Assembly (NCBI GenBank): GCA_025200525.1 | Contig: CM045762.1 | Coordinates: 125,927,752-125,991,751 of the forward strand | Reading direction: 5' to 3' | From: Camellia lanceoleosa | Lineage: Eukaryota; Streptophyta; Magnoliopsida; Ericales; Theaceae | DNA length: 64,000 nt | Shown: piece by piece, positions 33,268 through 43,725 of the stretch | Numbering within the stretch: position 1 is the first letter of the stretch | How the letters are laid out: the number at the start of each line of letters is the position of its first letter | Program-made: the position numbers and the translations under genes | Notes under the pieces: generated by a model | Database searches by the model: none | Told to the model about the DNA's origin: nothing | The model's input: the letters and a program-made list of their open reading frames with translations, nothing else

Positions 33268-33800
33268 CTAGGTATGCATGGGCTTGGGACTGGAATTAGG
33301 ATCGGTGTTTCTGGTAAAACATTTCTTTTCATTGTTTGACCTTCCCTTGTTTGCCAACTTGTGATTCAAAATACCCTCAACATGGCTTTTCTCATTGAAT
33401 TCATCCATAGTAACCCTCACTTGAGCATTGGTGTGTTGAATGGTGAAAGTTTCATCGACAACCTTTTCAACAATTGCAAGGACTTGCCATTTGTTTAGGC
33501 CTTTGGTCCTTAGAGCTTCGACAACTCGTCGGAGATGTGCACAAGGGTCAATAGTCACCCCACACTCATTTTTCCTACTTGCTTCAGCCCTATCAAAGAG
33601 TCGGACCATATATGGTTGATCATTGTGTCTAATTGCGTTACCCTTCTATTATCACCACCAGTCTTCATCACACTTCCGATTTTGGGTTGACCCATTCCAC
33701 TTTTAGTTTGTTCCAAGATTGGAGAATTCTTTGGTATAAAATTCCCTGTATAAGGTGTGGTAAATGACGGGGTCGAAACCCCAAAGGTCAAATCTGCCAC
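33268..33800 (-). pseudogene. Unrecognised ORFs downstream of gag in element A
   Basis: Two overlapping minus-strand frames cover this interval. One (33555-33800) is Pro/Thr/Ser-rich and starts MADLTFGVSTPSFTTPYTGN. The other (33268-33609) contains CGVTIDPCAHLRRVVEALRT and a stretch with EKVVDETFTIQHTNAQVRV. I recognise no domain. They follow the gag C-terminal remnants in element order and may be the tail of gag, the start of a lost pol or an extra ORF. Composition is more protein-like than that of the surrounding shadow frames. Confidence 0.35.
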
Positions 33801-33806
33801 TATTCC

Positions 33807-35360
33807 TTAAAGGTCTTCAATCATTTTTAACATCTCAGTAGTAGTGGGTTTAGCCATTTGGCACTCTTGGTGTATCCAAACCGGATTGGGTGTATCTATC
33901 ATGCACAAATCGGTGTCTTTGAAAATAAACACCTTTGGCCTTGAGGGATGGGATGGAGTGATATATACTGGGGCTGAAGGTAGGAGGTAGTGTATGGATG
34001 AGGTTAAGGTGAAGAGGAGGTACTCGGTCATGGATGGGAAATGGATTAGTAGTAACATTGGGTTCTTAAGGTGTAGTTATCGTCTGGTCGTCAATGAGAT
34101 TTGGAACCTCATGACAAAGGCGGTAGCAATGATCAGTGCCATGACCGCATTACTGATGCTACGCACAATATTTGGTGGGGTTATATCTAGCAGGGAGTGG
34201 GTCAGGAAGAGGTTGGAGATCAAGGGGTTTAAGATACCCTCTTTCTATCAGGACTTTTAGTGCACTGGTTAGGCTCATATGGAGGGGGGTGAAAGTTCTG
34301 CCTTGAGTTCAGGGTTAGGATGACTGTTTGTGGGTTGGTATTGGCAAAAGGGTCGGCAATTTTGGGATTAGTGGCAATGGTATTGATTTCAATGGGTTTA
34401 GGAATAGTGCTATGCTAGCATTGGTACTCTTGGAAAACACCCCCTTGTTGGTTCGATCGTTCTTTGGATAATTTCCTTCTTGAAAGTGCTCTCAATCTGA
34501 ACCCCCAATTCATGTAAAGCAGTGAAGGTAGATAGTGGCATGACTATCATCCTCTGTAACATGTCTGGTTCAAGGTTCTAAACTACTAAGCGAATCTGTT
34601 CCTTCTCTGAAGGCCTGTTGGTCATTCGTGCAACCTTCGCCCTCCATTTCGTAACAAAGTCTATGAAGGGTTCTTCGGGATTTTGAGAGGTTGCCTCCAG
34701 TTCGTTGATTGTTACCTCCATCTGAGTGTTGTAGAAATACTGATTAACAAATCCCTCAGATAGTTCTTCCCAATTCTGCTTGGTTAAGTCCTCTAGGTTG
34801 GCATACCAGGTGGTTGCTACTTCCGATAGAGTCGTCTCGAACAATGACAGTTTCTGAGCCCATGTCAAGCCCATTGGTTTCAAGACATTTGAGAAGAGAT
34901 GGATGTGGACAATCAGATCCCCACTTCTGTCGAATCTATCAATTTGCGGCATCTTAAAGTTCTGTGGTAACCTTACAGAAGCCTCCGTGTAACCATCCTC
35001 GATGTCTAGGATTGAGTTAGATGCTTGAGACTTTTTAAACATTTTTTAAAGCTGAGTGACTTTTATCCTGGCGGGATCAAAATCATGGAGAGTTCCCCCA
35101 TAGGGCTACACCAGAGGCTTGAAAGCTCGAGCTTGAGCTAACATCTTTTGGAGATTCGGAGCTTGGAGATTTTCAGCTAGCGGAGGTAGATCAAGGTTCA
35201 GCGGGGTAGCCGGGACTAGATGTGTGGTAGGTGCCCCAGATGGGCATTGCATTTCAGAAATTGTCTCATCCTGCATGGCAATTCTCTAGTTTAGTGTATC
35301 AATTGTTTTTTTAAAGGCTGTTATCATGGCTATAACTTCTTCTGGACTCTGTGCCATCAT
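33807..35360 (-). pseudogene. Gag of element A (Tat/Ogre-type)
   Basis: The frame likely begins at 35360 with MMAQSPEEVIAMITAFKK. The best part (34578-35042) reads MFKKSQASNSILDIEDGYTE and continues FKMPQIDRFDRSGD, QNWEELSEGFVNQYFYNTQ and FIDFVTKWRAKVARMTNRP, the retrotransposon gag core. After an in-frame stop at 34578 homology goes on as DMLQRMIVMPLSTFTALHE. Further downstream a TNPFPIHDRVPPPH-like segment near 34010-34040 marks the C-terminal region. The order and wording match the gag of element H at 62596-63215. Multiple stops show that it is dead. Gag would form the virus-like particle. Confidence 0.8.
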
Positions 35361-36400
35361 AGGTCTGCTGAGTTGGCCATTAGGGAAATGTATTGGTGTA
35401 ACTTGAGAGCTGACTAACAAGGATTTTGACCCGGTTACACTTGATGTATCTGAACTAGATTAGTCTAGATGGGTTTGAATGGATTGGACTTTTTAGAATG
35501 GGTCTTTTGGCATTAGATGGATCCTTTCTAAGTTGGCCTTTAGGGATCAGATGGACTGGACCTTTGTTGAGTGCTTTTTTTTGTTTTTTGGTTTTTTGGG
35601 ATTGGATGGACTATGATGGGTTAAGGCTTTTAGGGTCGGATTAGGTTGGGTCTTTGCTGAGTTAGGTATTGCTCCTTCTTTGGCTCAAACAAACCTAGCA
35701 TTAAAAACAAATGCCTTATCAGATCAGGATACTAGGTATGCTGGTCAAGACAAAGCAAGATATAATTTTTTTGGCCCTGGTTCTGGTCTTGCTGAAAATT
35801 CACCCATATCAAACACAAACCCCTGGATTTTGACCCAAATTACGATTCTGATATAACCCTCAAGTTTTGAAAGGAATGGCCTCAATATTAAGACTCTCCA
35901 AGGATTGCATCACACATTGCCAAAGATTTCACATTTTGCACAAAAGCACTCAAAACAACCCTATGAGAGGTTAGGGTTTCCCTGTCCTAACTTTGGCATG
36001 ATCTAGAGTTCCACTATTCAAACAAGTGGTTTCATAACATCCTGAATATAAGAGAGTATCCTGTCTTATTTTTGGATGGTCACTAGAGCTCATAACATGT
36101 AGTATGCCGATTGGTCCAAAAGGGTACCTTAGTAAGATTACCTAATATACCTCTCACACCTAACAGCGAGAAGTGAAAGGAGGATCAAGCGGTACGACGA
36201 TAATCTAGATCCAAGGGTTGTGTTTCCAATATGGTAGAGCCCACGATCGGCCGTGCTTTTGGCAAGCTTTATAGGCAAGTCGCCCAAGAATAGTAGATGG
36301 AAAACACAATGACCAAAGAGTACTTTGCAAATACAAATGCAAAGAACATATATATGTAGATAAAATATCACATTATGAAGTTTAAGTCAAGTTTTCTAAA

Positions 36401-36418
36401 TCCCCAGCAGAGTCGCCA
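36401..36418 (-). promoter_or_regulatory. PBS of element A (tRNA-Arg type)
   Basis: On the minus strand TGGCGACTCTGCTGGGGA, five bases after the end of the 5' LTR. It is complementary to a tRNA 3' end ending in GTCGCCA. A tRNA-Arg primer is characteristic of Ogre/Tat elements. Confidence 0.85.
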
Positions 36419-36423
36419 GAAAT

Positions 36424-39400
36424 TGTAGCTTGCCTTGCTCCTCGGAGGGGTTTAGTCTCCTTGGATACAATAGTCCTACAGTTCGGATTCCCGTGGTTCT
36501 GAATCTGGTTTCACAAGTGCAATGTGAAACAAAGAAACACAAATGAGAGTCCAAATCCTGCAAATCTTTGAAACATTGATTTATAATTAGAAATGCCAAA
36601 AATGAATTGCAATGACAGATTTCAGAGTCGCCACCTAAATATTTTTGGAAAATTTAGGAAACCCATGACTCGTGCCAAAGGCCACTTGTCCGTCATAACC
36701 AAAGTGTCTTGGCTCGGGATTTTAGGTATGAGAGGGGAAGGTCATGAATTGAGCACCCCACTCACCCGATCAAAGATCAGCATCTACTAATCTTGATATG
36801 ATTTTTTATGTACATTATATGCTCTTGTTCTAATTATTAATGCTAACCTACTATGTGAGGCACACAAGTATAGACTAAGTCAGCCATTTTGAAATGTTTT
36901 GATTTCATGTTTGTTTGAAAAGAATTTTGAATATGTGCTATTTGAAAAAGCAAGCTCATATGTACATTTGTCAAAATCATTCCAATTTAAGCGAAATAGC
37001 CTTCATCCACCGGCATTCAAAGAGGTATATCAAATAAGCACTTAGCCTCAGGGTAATATGCTTGATATGGTAACACAAACATGTATGCAATATGCCAAAG
37101 CAAAAATGCTCTCCTAGTACTCAACCAGGGCAAGCCAAAGAGAAGAAAATAATAAGAAATATACATGCTCTAATATGCAAGTGACTAATGCAACACACAC
37201 AAAATGCAACTACGAGGTTCAGTTTATTTAACATGACATATGGATCAAGTCAAGGCATATGGTAGCACGTGTATTCAAGCAAGAAATAATTAATGTTTAT
37301 CAACTATGATGAGCCAAATCCTAATGTATGCAAAAATTGGGTGCAAGTCATGGTAATAATATGAAACCAAAGACATGATACTGCGTGCAACCATAGTAAG
37401 CAGGTAAATAAAAGGGAGAAAGAAATGGGGGTTTGAAGATGTACAAAATATTACTTAATTAATTACTTATTATAACACAATTGAATGAATTAACTAAATT
37501 TAACTAGCTATTGCAAACTCAAATGAAGCTAACTAATTAATTACAACATACTTAATATTAAAGCATTAATTTAATGGACTAGAACGAGAATCGAGGAGCC
37601 ACGTGCGCGCAATCGAGAACATCCTCCTGGAAACCTCTGTGTTTGCTGCAAGAATCTCTTCTGTTTGCAGCCAGAAAATTATTATGTTTTGGCCCTAGAT
37701 TCGGCTCTATTCTGCCACAAAAATGCCACTGCCTGTACAGCTGAAGCAAAGCAAAAATAGAGTGTTTCCAGGAGATGTTTATTCTCTCTGCCATTTCCTA
37801 TCGTGAAGATGATCAAGGGAGGAATAGAATCGGTTCAAAAATCATCAATTTTCGCATGTTTGTTGCGTGATGATCTTAGAACCGATAGGACAAAAGCTCA
37901 ATAAAAATGAAACAAAAGACCAACAACACCTCCTTCTTATCATGGAGTTACCTTAAGGAAAGGTGGACATTGCTTCTTGAATCATTGAACATCACTAAAG
38001 AATATGCAATGAGTCAAGACGCAATAGGTTCAATATAACGTCCGATTGAACCCGACTCAATTTTATTACTTTTTTTTTTGGATCTCTTTTATTCCAATTT
38101 TATAAGCTTCGTTTACATTACCTTTCCAGCTCTTATCTTTTTTTCATTTTTTGTCCAAGTGATAATTACGTCCGCTAAGTCCAAAAAGTGATAAAGAGTA
38201 TCAAGCATTGACTTAACCTGAGAAATGAGCTTTTCAAGCCCTTTTCTATGGGGGAAATTATAAAGGAGGAATCAAACTTATTTACGAGCAATAATGTATT
38301 CAGAGTCAAACCCGAAAAAGGGCAATAATGACCCTAAATCCAAACCTGATAACAAGCTATAATGAAACCTTCCTTTAGGATTTCCAAGGGTCTAAACCAG
38401 GAAGTTAGTCCCTTCGAAGTAAATGCACCGGTGATAAAGAGAAATTTCAAACAAGAGATTGTGCTTAGCATGAGAGAGATGTGATGCCTTGGTAATGAAC
38501 CTCTGAAGAGATTAAACCATTAAGCATGAAAAGTCTCTTTCTTATGCTTAGAACAACAATCTTTTGTTTGACTCAATTCTTTATCAAAATAAATAAAGAA
38601 GGGAGGGAAGTTGTAGAGCTGATTATGCAAAGGTGATTACAATAGTATGAACATGTATGAAAGCTATAAAAAAGTGTAAGAAAAGACTATCAACTCAAAT
38701 AGATTGAAGGCTATATCCATGAAGACTTACACAACACGTCTACAATATTCAAAGCATAATTTAACACCAAAAACAACACTAAAACAATGCTGAAAATTAG
38801 GTTTTTGAGGTGGAAAAAGTGAGGAAAAGTAGGCTAAAGCCAAGAAGTTTCAAATGACTAACAAGCCTAAGAAAGGGTGGCTAACCCCTCTTCTTTTTTG
38901 TGACTTAAAATCACATTTTTAAGCTTAAAAAATCTTTGAAAAATAGTGTGAAAAAGTAAAGAAAAGAGATAGTAAAAGATGGTACAAAAGCTCAAAGATT
39001 ACCCTTTAAAGAGAGGATGATCTTTTTGTAGTTGAACACTCTTAAGAGCTGAAATTTGTGTTCAAGAATCTCAGCAAAAGGCCTCAAGTTTAGGCTTAGA
39101 AAGTGTATGTATATTGCAAGAGAGGAAGGAAAGGTGTTTGGCAAGTCTTTGGCCCTTGGTAAAATTTTCTAACCCCAAACCCTTAGGGGAGGCCTTGTAT
39201 TTATAGAAAAACACTGTCTCACATCGAAAATATCTGTAATGAGACTGTTGGTGCAAGGATGGTCATGGGGACAGCTGGCTGTCTCAAAATATCTGCCGTT
39301 GCTGAACATGGTTGGCCGGCCAATATTTTGTATGGCCTACTCATTAATTGGATGGCCTGCCAATTTAATTGGCCCCATTACTCATTAATACGCCCCGTTG

Positions 39401-39583
39401 CTCACTAAGTGGTCAAACTAAAAAAAGGGTTTTGCTTCAAATGTGGTGGAATGCTTGGGTTTGAAGCTTGAAACTGAATTCTTTTGCTGAAGATTCTAAC
39501 CATTTGCATAATGTAACTTTCATCATCGAGTGTTCGGATTGCGACTCCCAAGTCTTAGTGGTGGTCAAAATGTGGTGTCCACA
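36424..39583 (-). repeat. 5' LTR of element A
   Basis: About 3.16 kb, TGTAGC...GTCCACA on the plus strand, colinear with 21964-25253 but shorter by the ~94 bp segment around 23305-23398. On the minus strand the TATA box CTATAAATAC is at 39197-39206, about 380 bp from the LTR start. Divergence from the 3' LTR is appreciable by eye, indicating an old insertion. Confidence 0.9.
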
Positions 39584-39588
39584 CCTTG
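39584..39588. repeat. Target-site duplication of element A, right copy (CCTTG)
   Basis: Matches 21959-21963 exactly. Beyond it the interrupted integrase frame of element B resumes. Confidence 0.9.
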
Positions 39589-39837
39589 TAAGGCCCCTCC
39601 TAGTTAGGTCCTAACTTTCCATTGCCAGACACCCATTTGTGATCCATGACTTTTCACCAAATGTAAATTGTCTTGGGAGAACTTTCTTGTTGAAACTCTT
39701 GATAAGTTGCTGTTGATAAGCTACAAGTTTGATCAGTGCTGCTTCTCTTCGGCCTTCTGCCATGTCCAAGGCCTGTGCAATAGCTTCTTCATTATTTGCA
39801 TCTTCGAACAGTTCTAACCGGATGTTGGTGTGAGACC
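39589..39837 (-). pseudogene. Integrase C-terminal part of element B, part 1
   Basis: The minus-strand frame contains EAIAQALDMAEGRREAAL and LVAYQQQLIKSFNKKVLPRQ, the conserved region between the integrase core and its C-terminal tail in Gypsy elements. It then continues toward element A with a single in-frame stop (about 39607-39609). It is truncated on its upstream side at about 39838 by element D. The other half is at 21855-21958. Confidence 0.8.
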
Positions 39838-39849
39838 TGAGTTTTTCGG

Positions 39850-40078
39850 ACAGCTCGAGCGATGCTTTTGTCGCTCGAGCGTAGATCTCCAGCTCCTAGT
39901 AGTTGGCAGTTTTGCAGGCGGATCGCTCGAGCGAAGAAGTTGTCACTTGATTATAGAATGTTTGCTCCCAGTAATTTCATTGTAGCTTTGCAAAACTTCT
40001 GGGACCTCTCATTTTTTGCTTGAGTGACCCTTCCAAATTTGTGCTGTTCACTTGAGCGAATGAAGTTGCGTTCGAGCG
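39850..40078. repeat. Cluster of CTCGAGCG palindromes in LTR D
   Basis: Contains AGCTCGAGCGATG, CGCTCGAGCGTAG and GATCGCTCGAGCGAAG, plus decayed forms CACTTGAGCG and GCGTTCGAGCGG. It is the same motif as in LTR C, although the two LTRs otherwise look unrelated. Here the cluster lies upstream of the CT-rich leader, that is in the presumed promoter half. Confidence 0.75.
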
Positions 40079-40135
40079 GTCAGTTGGGACAATAGATTTT
40101 AAAAGTCGATCCTTACATATTTTTTTTCCACTTTT

Positions 40136-40222
40136 CACACACACACACACACACACACACTCTCTCTCTCTCTCTCTCTCTCTCTAACTCTATTTTTTCG
40201 ACAACCCTAGCCCTCTCACCTA

Positions 40223-40263
<41 letters not shown>
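40136..40263. repeat. Microsatellites (AC)n(TC)n and T39
   Basis: Compound dinucleotide repeat followed 40 bp later by a long T homopolymer, separated by CTATTTTTTCGACAACCC. Lengths are likely unstable and assembly-sensitive. Confidence 0.9.
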
Positions 40264-40269
<6 letters not shown>

Positions 40270-41356
40270 CTACCTAAGATCCACCTAAAAGCCTTGAAGG
40301 AAAGTTGAAAGGAGGCTTAGATCAACATTTTTACCAATTGTTTCTTGAGCTCATCAACATTTCAAGTGTGGTTCTCAAGCCTAGCTTCCTATTTCGAGGT
40401 AGGGGTGTCTTTAACTCATTATATCTTTTATTTGAAATACTTTTGTGGTAGTTTCATTAGCTATTCAGGTTAGATATATATATGTTTGTATATGTATAAA
40501 TTGTGTTGCTAGTAAGTGATTTTGGAAAGATGTGGCGATACTTTGTAATTATGGATGAAATCATGTTTATTATTGAAGATTATAGAAGTGATGATGAGAG
40601 TTGATCTCCAATTTGTACATGAGAGAGAAAACCCTAATTTTCCTTAAACCCTAACTTTGAGACTTATTCAATAAAGAGGGGTTTTGCTTAATTGGTTTAA
40701 AAAATATGAAATTGAATGTATTTACCTAACTCTAAGGATAGAATGTAAGATTTGATCTCTTCCCCTATATAAACCTTGATGATAAGGAGAATTGCTTAGG
40801 GTAAACTACCAATAGGTCATAATAGTAAGACTTAATTCCTATCAAGTCCTATTGAAAATAAGTCTTGGTAAAATTGTCGCTAAAAATATATTTTTTTTGG
40901 GCAATTTTTTACATACATCGCTAAAAATTGACAATTAGTGACTTTTTTTTTTGTTATGATTTTTATAAATTGTCGCTAAAATTTATAATTAATAACATTT
41001 TTTTATTAAATTTTTTTTATAGGACCTATTAGACAATAAATCTACTTATTAGGATCTATACGTAAGTATCCCAATTGCTTATAAGGCATCCTTCGTTATT
41101 GATGTGAGAAATGTTGAATTGTTATAATTTGGAATTATTATAGGGAAATTCAAAGGTTTTCCAAATTCATGCATCATATGCATCTTACATTCTCTCTTGG
41201 CATCATAATGAAATGAAGGTTAAAGGGTTGTAAGGAGGTAAATTGTCTATGAGTCCGAGTAGTGAGTCTAGTTGAGTTGAGTTGTGTATTGTAATTAGTA
41301 CCTGCGCGGGGAGTCAAGGTGCCCAATTGTCCTGTTTGTGCATATAGCTAGACGAA

Positions 41357-41530
41357 GGTGGGAAAATGTTTTTGGGTCTTTACGAGCCCATAATTTCTAG
41401 AGCCGGCAAATGTGGAAAAACATGGTTTTGGGTGTCCACGTCTCCGCTATTTCTGGAGCCGACAAATGTGGAAGGGAAAATGTTTTGGGTGCCCATCGCT
41501 CCCCCGTCTCTGGAGCCAGCAAATGTGGGA
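41357..41530. repeat. Three-copy ~60 bp tandem repeat in LTR D
   Basis: Each unit contains GTGG.AAAA..GTTTTGGGT, a CCCAT or CCAC phrase, and TCTGGAGCCGGCAAATG. The three copies are diverged by roughly 15-20% by eye. Confidence 0.75.
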
Positions 41531-42186
41531 CTATTTTCAGCATACAAAACTATAACTATATATATATTCTTTGACTTTTGGGCTCCTACTTGGGATGTCA
41601 TAGTATGTTTACCACTCGAAGTGAATGTGGAAGATAGAACAAAGTTCATGCATTGCATCTTTTCTTTTACCTAGATAAACATAGTACCCATCTTCATTTC
41701 CATATTTTCAATTGTTGCATTGCATGATCATGAGTCTTTCAATTGGCTATATAACTTATTAAATTCATCACCTACTGAGTTTACACTCACCCCAAAAGCT
41801 AACAAAACGAAGGTGATGTACCCATTAAATGATGGCATTCGTAAGAAAGGATACTTTTGGAGCTTGATGACATATCTAATGGAGTTTTGTTGGGTTTTGG
41901 CTATTATAATTGTAATTAAAAGTTGATTTTGTGTGTTAGTGTGGGAAAAGCATATTTTGGAAGGGGGGTCCATTTTGGACTTGATTTGTTTCGTATATGT
42001 TCTTATCTATTGAATTGTTTTTCTTGTCGGGGATGTAATGAGACAATATTGTAACTTTTGGGAAATAGTTCAATGAAAATGAATGCTGTGATTGTGTACT
42101 TTGTTTATTCTCTTAATTATGCATTGTGTGTTGGTAATGCTTGGAAGAACAAGATCTAGAAGGGTTCTTTCTAGAGCGTTACAAAT

Positions 42187-42198
42187 TGGTATCAGAGC
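42187..42198 (+). promoter_or_regulatory. PBS of element D (tRNA-iMet type)
   Basis: TGGTATCAGAGC just after the LTR, marking D's orientation as plus strand. Confidence 0.9.
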
Positions 42199-42578
42199 TA
42201 ATCGGGTTGAATACCCGAGCTACAATGGAAATTTGTTGTGTTAGTGGGGATGCTAATTTTTCTTGTGTGTCTTATCTGTTTATGTGGGTACGGAGTTAAG
42301 CTCTTAGGATGTGACTTATACCTATTGCAATCATTGAAATCCTTTTGGAAGGGCACTTGATCAATGCTTTTTCCATTAGGAAATCTTTGAGTACCACGGG
42401 ACTAGTCAGAGTCGTGGGAGAGTAACTCATGTATGCTCTCTGTGTTTATATGACTATGTGGTGTGTTTTACATGATATAGACACTTGCATAGGTGTATAT
42501 CTAATTTGTGTGTAATGTGTGAGTTGGTTGGTGATGCAGGCTTTGAGTTAATTCATTCTTTCCTTATCTTTATATAGG

Positions 42579-43725
42579 ATGTCGCGACGAGGAAGAGGAA
42601 GAGGTTGAGATAGGCCTCGTAGAGGTTGTCAGGATATGCTGGCACAACAAGATCTCCGTTCCCCAGAAGAAGGGGCGGGACAAAATGATGCGGCTCTTCC
42701 GTTGGCCCAAGATGTGATGTGGGCATTAGTTTGGGAGATGGCAGGGGCTCTTCGTGAGTCCATGGAGATACTCTGAGCTGAGCAAGCAGAGAGGACAATT
42801 GAAAAGGAAACCCGAGTTTCCTTCTTGAAGAAGGAATTTTTTTCATTCTAGCCCTGCCAAGTTTAGTGGTGGGCCTAACCTAATGAAGGAAAACGAATGG
42901 CTGGAGCAGATTATTAAGTTAGTGGAGATTCTAGATATCCATGATGGAGAACTTCGGGTGGCATTGGCGGCTTATCAGTTGAAGGGGGAGGCTAGTCAGT
43001 GGTGGAAATCAGTGAAGCATAGAGTGGAGCATACCTGGAAGGCATTCACTCACGTCTTCCAAGAGAAATTTTTGCCTCCCACAGCAAGAGAGAGGTTGAG
43101 AAAGCAATTCGAAGACTTAAGGCAATTAGACACACCAGTGGTGGAATTTGAGGCCACTTTTACTAGTTTGGAGCGTTTTGCACCCGAGCTCCTAGCAACC
43201 GAGGAGTGTCGGTGTTTGGAATTTGAGAAGAGACTAAGGTCTAAGATCTTGATGAAAGTGATGGGCAATATGTATCGGGAGTATGATAGATTGGTGGAGG
43301 TTGCAACTCTTGTGGAGATTATGCTTGAGGCTAAAGAAGTGAGGCAAAAGCACAAGAGGCTGAGTTACACCAAATCTAAGGGTGATACGGGGTCTTCTAA
43401 GAGATCTATGGGTTCTTTTTCTTCATATTCCCAGTCCACACCCTAGCAAATCAAATCATCGGGGTCTGTTTCTATGAGGAGTTTAGGGAGTGCGGGTCCC
43501 TACCATGTTACTTGTTTCAGTTATGGCCAACAAGGTCACAAGGCATCTGATTGCAAACAGAATCCAAGTCACCAATAACCAACAGATTCTCAAGGGTAAG
43601 CCTAGAGAAGGGGCCAATTGCCTACATGCTACCATTGTGGGCAATCGGGCCATATGAAATGATCTTGTTCACAATTGGTTGGAGTGGGGAGTACTTCGAG
43701 ATCTTGAAATTCTAGGGGGCATCGG
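42579..43725 (+). pseudogene. Gag of element D with zinc knuckles
   Basis: The likely start is MSRRGRGRG at 42579, in a frame soon broken by a stop. The best open part, 42883-43446, begins MKENEWLEQIIKLVEILDIH and continues LKGEASQWWKSV, FQEKFLPPTARERLRKQFED and VVEFEATFTSLERFAPE, the classic Gypsy gag core. Downstream there are two CCHC-like knuckles: CFSYGQQGHKASDC, where the second Cys is Tyr, and CYHCGQSGHMK followed by a stop. After removal of solo LTR E the frame continues at 47915-48015 with NYQPVQSGQTSR. Several stops make it a pseudogene. Gag packages the element RNA. Confidence 0.8.

Larger units (their letters stand above)
21964..39583 (-). mobile_element. Element A: complete non-autonomous Tat/Ogre-like LTR retrotransposon
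   Basis: A 17.6 kb minus-strand element with both LTRs (21964-25253 and 36424-39583), a PBS, a PPT and a perfect 5 bp target duplication. Its internal region has a degenerate gag but no recognisable protease, reverse transcriptase, RNase H or integrase, so it must have relied on proteins from another element. It contains a tandem array interrupted by element C. The TGTAGACACC-type LTR start, tRNA-Arg-like PBS and gag pattern place it in the Tat/Ogre group of Ty3/Gypsy. Its gag is similar to that of element H, and its 3' non-coding region to that of element G. Confidence 0.9.
39838..42183 (+). repeat. 5' LTR of element D
   Basis: About 2.35 kb ending TAGAGCGTTACA, four bases before the PBS. 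Near its start it has a cluster of CGCTCGAGCG-like palindromes (39850-40078). These are followed by (AC)n(TC)n at about 40136-40184 and a ~39 T run at 40225-40263. At 41357-41530 there is a three-copy ~60 bp repeat. The stretch around 40860-41030 with repeated GTCGCTAAAA words may be a small MITE inserted in the LTR. Confidence 0.65.

Noticed and set aside
43050..43355. 101-codon minus-strand ORF
   Set aside because: Shadow of the gag of element D on the opposite strand.
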